Shown piece after piece: positions 61,498-64,000 of a stretch of DNA of 64,000 bases. The position numbers and the translations under genes are program-made. The notes below the pieces were generated by a model, which made no database searches, was not told the DNA's origin, and was given only the letters and a program-made list of their open reading frames with translations. Every line of letters starts with the position of its first letter. Within the stretch, counting starts at the first letter, position 1. Location: assembly GCA_018332375.1 (NCBI GenBank), contig BOPV01000001.1:3472001-3536000 (forward strand). Direction: 5' to 3'. The DNA is from Roseiterribacter gracilis (GTDB lineage: Bacteria; Pseudomonadota; Alphaproteobacteria; BOG-932; Roseiterribacteraceae).

Positions 61498-62570
61498 ACG
61501 TGACGTTGCCGCAGACCATCAGCGCAGAAGAACGCGCCGCCGCACAAGCGCGGCTTGCGGCGTTGTGGGCGCGCGGGCGCGAATTCCTCGGCACTGAACT
61601 CGCCATTATGGGCGGTGCGATGAGCTGGGTCAGCGAACGCAATCTGGTCGCCGCGATTTCGAACGGCGGCGGCTTCGGCGTGATTGCGTGCGGCGCGATG
61701 ATGCCGGCGCGGCTCGACGAAGAAATCAAAGCCACTTTCGCGCTGACCAAAAAGCCGTTCGGCGTGAATTTGATCACCATGCATCCCGAACTGGATGCGC
61801 TGATCGACGTTTGTCTCGCCAACAAGGTCAGCCACGTCGTGTTGGCCGGCGGTCTGCCGCCGACCGCTGCGATCAAGCGGATTAAAGAAGGCGGCGCCAA
61901 AGTCGTCTGTTTCGCGCCCGCGCTTGTGCTGGCGAAGAAACTGGTGCGCTCGGGCGCCGATGCGCTGGTGATTGAAGGCATGGAAGCTGGCGGTCACATC
62001 GGTCCGGTCGCGACCTCGGTGCTGGCGCAGGAGATCCTGCCCGAAATCACCGACGTGCCCGTGTTCGTTGCCGGCGGCATCGGTCGCGGCGACGCGATCG
62101 TGTCCTATCTCGAAATGGGTGCGGCCGGCGTGCAGCTCGGCACGCGCTTTGTGTGCGCCACCGAATCGATCGCGCATCCGGCGTTCAAGAAAGCGTTCTT
62201 GCGCGCCGACGCGCGCGACGCGATTCCGTCGGTGCAGCTCGATCCGCGTTTCCCGGTCATTCCGGTGCGCGCGTTGCAGAATGACGGCACGCGCAACTTC
62301 ACCGAGAAGCAGCGCGACGTGATCGCGCGCGTCGATGCGGGCGAACTCGACGCCAAGGCGGCGCAGCTCGAGATCGAACATTTCTGGGCCGGTGCGTTGC
62401 GCCGCGCGGTGATCGATGGCGATGTCGACGGTGGTTCGCTGATGGCGGGCCAGTCGGTCGGCATGGTCAAACGCGAAGAGCCGACCACGGCGATTCTGGC
62501 TGAACTCATCGACCAAGCAGAAACCGCGCTGGCGCGCCGAAGCCAGCAATTCGCCGGAGCGCTCGCGTGA
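61494..62570 (+). CDS. Nitronate monooxygenase-family flavoprotein
   Basis: 358 residues in the NMO/2-nitropropane dioxygenase TIM-barrel family. MGGAMSWVSERNLVAAISNGGGFGVIACG, KPFGVNLITMHP, ADALVIEGMEAGGHIGPVAT and VFVAGGIGRGDAIVSYLEMGAAGVQLGTRF show the FMN-binding and catalytic strands. GTG start sharing GTGA with the lysC stop, and its stop overlaps ptsP the same way. The gene lies between lysC and ptsP, which are usually neighbours; whether it works on nitronates or as an enoyl reductase-like enzyme cannot be said. Confidence 0.88.
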   Translation: MNVTLPQTISAEERAAAQARLAALWARGREFLGTELAIMGGAMSWVSERNLVAAISNGGGFGVIACGAMMPARLDEEIKATFALTKKPFGVNLITMHPELDALIDVCLANKVSHVVLAGGLPPTAAIKRIKEGGAKVVCFAPALVLAKKLVRSGADALVIEGMEAGGHIGPVATSVLAQEILPEITDVPVFVAGGIGRGDAIVSYLEMGAAGVQLGTRFVCATESIAHPAFKKAFLRADARDAIPSVQLDPRFPVIPVRALQNDGTRNFTEKQRDVIARVDAGELDAKAAQLEIEHFWAGALRRAVIDGDVDGGSLMAGQSVGMVKREEPTTAILAELIDQAETALARRSQQFAGALA

Positions 62571-64000
62571 CAGAGCGGCTCCCGGCCTCGGCACGGGAGC
62601 AGGACGATGCTCCGCGTGTAGGGGGCGCCGCAGTTTCGACTGCGGCGTTCGGCGCGGTCGCGCGCCGACTGATTGCGCGCTTGCGCGACGTGATGGCGGG
62701 CGCCGGCGACGCGCAGACCCGTCTCGATCAGATCGTGCAGCTGATTGCGGCCGAACTGCACGCCGAAGTCTGCTCGTGCTACCTGATGCGCGCGGGCGAC
62801 ATTCTCGAATTGTTTGCCACCGTCGGTCTGAATCCCAGCGCGGTGCACCGTACGCGCCTGCGCGTTGGTGAAGGTCTCGTCGGTACCGTCGCTGCATCGG
62901 CCCGTCCGCTTGCACTGGCTGACGCGCCGTCGCATCCCAATTTTGCGTATCGTCCGGAAACCGGTGAAGAGCCGTTCCGTTCGCTGGCCGGTGTGCCGCT
63001 GCTGCGCGGCGGCCGCGTGCGCGGCGTGCTGGTGATTCAGCATCTGCGCGCACGCAATTACAGCGAAGACGAAATGGAGACGCTGCAGACCGTCGCCATG
63101 GTGGTCGCCGAATTGGCGAGCGCGGGCGAATTGGTCGGCGCGGGCGAAATCTCCACCGCTGGTGACGCGGGCGTTCTGCAGCAGCGTCTTGCTGGCATCG
63201 GCATCAATTCCGGTTTGGCGATGGGGCAGGCGGTGCTGCACCGGCCGCGCCTGACCTTGTCGGAACTGGTTGCCGAAGATCCCGAAGCCGAATTCGCACG
63301 CTTCGGTGAAGCGGTCAGCACCATGCATGCGTCGATCGACGTCATGGTGCAGCAGTCCCGCGAAGCGGTGCCGGGCGACACCGCCGACATTCTCGAATCC
63401 TATCGCATGTTCGCGCGCGATCGCGGCTGGTTGGGCCGCATTCGCGAAGCGATCGCGCAAGGCCTGACCGCAGAAGCGGCGGTCGAACGCGTGCAGCAGG
63501 ACAATCGCACGCGCATGGCGCAGGTCGCCGATCCGTATCTGCGCGCGCGGCTCGACGATCTCGAAGATCTGACCAATCGGTTGCTGCGGCATTTGTCGGG
63601 CAAGCGCAGCCCAATCGAAACCGCGCTGCCCGATGACGTGGTGCTGGTTGCGCGCGCGCTGGGTCCGGCCGAGCTGCTCGATTACGACCGCGTGCGATTG
63701 CGCGCGCTGGTGCTGGAAGAAGGTTCGCCTTCGAGCCACGTCGCGATCGTTGCACGCGCGCTGGACATTCCCGTCGTCGGACGTTGCGCCGGCGCCTTGT
63801 CGCGCATCGAAGCGGGCGATCCGCTGATCGTCGATGGCGACAACGGACAAGTGCTGGTGCGTCCCGGCGAAGATCTGATCGACGCCGCTGCACGCGCGAT
63901 GGCGACGCGCGCCGACCGGCGTCTGTCGTACCAGGCGATGCGCGATCTGCCGGCGGTGACGCGCGACGCGGAACCGATCCAGCTCTGCATCAACGCCGGT
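62567..64000 (+). CDS. ptsP: Phosphoenolpyruvate-protein phosphotransferase, nitrogen PTS enzyme I (3' partial)
   Basis: The 478 visible residues include a GAF domain at about 35-185 (VCSCYLMRAGDILELFATVGL; LRVGEGLVGTVAASARPLAL; GVPLLRGGRVRGVLVIQ), the N-terminal helical enzyme I domain at about 200-350, and the phosphohistidine domain with SSHVAIVARALDIPVVG, where the His is the phospho-acceptor. Enzyme I-Ntr starts the PTS-Ntr relay. The GTG start shares GTGA with the upstream stop. The PEP-binding barrel lies beyond the window. Confidence 0.95.
   Translation, partial: MTERLPASAREQDDAPRVGGAAVSTAAFGAVARRLIARLRDVMAGAGDAQTRLDQIVQLIAAELHAEVCSCYLMRAGDILELFATVGLNPSAVHRTRLRVGEGLVGTVAASARPLALADAPSHPNFAYRPETGEEPFRSLAGVPLLRGGRVRGVLVIQHLRARNYSEDEMETLQTVAMVVAELASAGELVGAGEISTAGDAGVLQQRLAGIGINSGLAMGQAVLHRPRLTLSELVAEDPEAEFARFGEAVSTMHASIDVMVQQSREAVPGDTADILESYRMFARDRGWLGRIREAIAQGLTAEAAVERVQQDNRTRMAQVADPYLRARLDDLEDLTNRLLRHLSGKRSPIETALPDDVVLVARALGPAELLDYDRVRLRALVLEEGSPSSHVAIVARALDIPVVGRCAGALSRIEAGDPLIVDGDNGQVLVRPGEDLIDAAARAMATRADRRLSYQAMRDLPAVTRDAEPIQLCINAG

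Overview
The window is a GC-rich, gene-dense chromosomal segment from an alphaproteobacterium. The evidence is gene order and gene content: sucA-sucB with lpd, xerC-DUF484-transaldolase-priA, an F1 ATPase cluster in the order atpH-A-G-D-C that starts without the F0 genes, divergent ubiG/lysC, and lysC followed by ptsP. A Rhodospirillales-like or Micropepsales-like lineage would fit, but genus and species cannot be read from the sequence. No rRNA, tRNA, CRISPR array, intact insertion sequence or prophage was found.

Layout. 1-6.8 kb: 2-oxoglutarate dehydrogenase complex (sucA partial, sucB, lpd), interrupted by an opposite-strand TMEM175-like channel gene and a beta-aspartyl peptidase gene. 6.8-11 kb: AraC regulator with a LysE exporter, then a glycosyltransferase and a polytopic membrane protein. 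11-18.2 kb: housekeeping block (DUF3052, MaoC-like, xerC, DUF484, transaldolase, priA). A gene that appears to have been inserted at the 3' end of priA follows, then a small TM2-like protein. 18.2-27.3 kb: accessory block with a BrnT/BrnA toxin-antitoxin pair, three tandem DGPF (YciI-like) genes, DHFR-like and GNAT enzymes, an ECF42-type sigma factor, a LysR regulator, and an unusual isochorismatase/M13 peptidase fusion. 27.4-30.5 kb: a compositionally distinct three-gene ABC-3C-type conflict system (DUF2326 ATPase, small middle component, HNH-nuclease effector) preceded by a putative ribbon-helix-helix gene with two palindromic operator candidates. 31-39.6 kb: hybrid histidine kinase, ClpP-like secreted protein, YceI/cytochrome b561/YceI operon, two DUF4440 paralogues and a PRC-barrel protein. 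40-45.1 kb: atpHAGDC. 45.2-55.1 kb: hydrolases, a di-iron protein, an ArsR/SRPBCC/GST operon, an MBL-fold protein, a cupin, and an overlapping MFS/GST/gloB/methyltransferase operon. 55.2-64 kb: comF-like, a serralysin-like protease, grxC with a nitrilase, DUF1178, ubiG, lysC, a nitronate monooxygenase and ptsP (partial).

Two home-grown repeat families run through the window. Family A has six copies of about 155-215 bp. Each is bounded by inverted arms built from a 9-bp motif, and the arm variants match within each copy. Family B is a short palindrome (core like GGATCCCCGCTTTCGCGGGG) that occurs in all five places as a head-to-head pair. In two places family B lies inside coding sequence: the N-terminus of XerC and the signal peptide of a dienelactone hydrolase-like protein.

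The observations most worth follow-up are the ABC-3C locus with its possible RHH regulator, the duplicated priA tail, the isochorismatase/M13 fusion, the ECF42/DGPF module with a candidate cognate promoter, and the covarying arms of family A.
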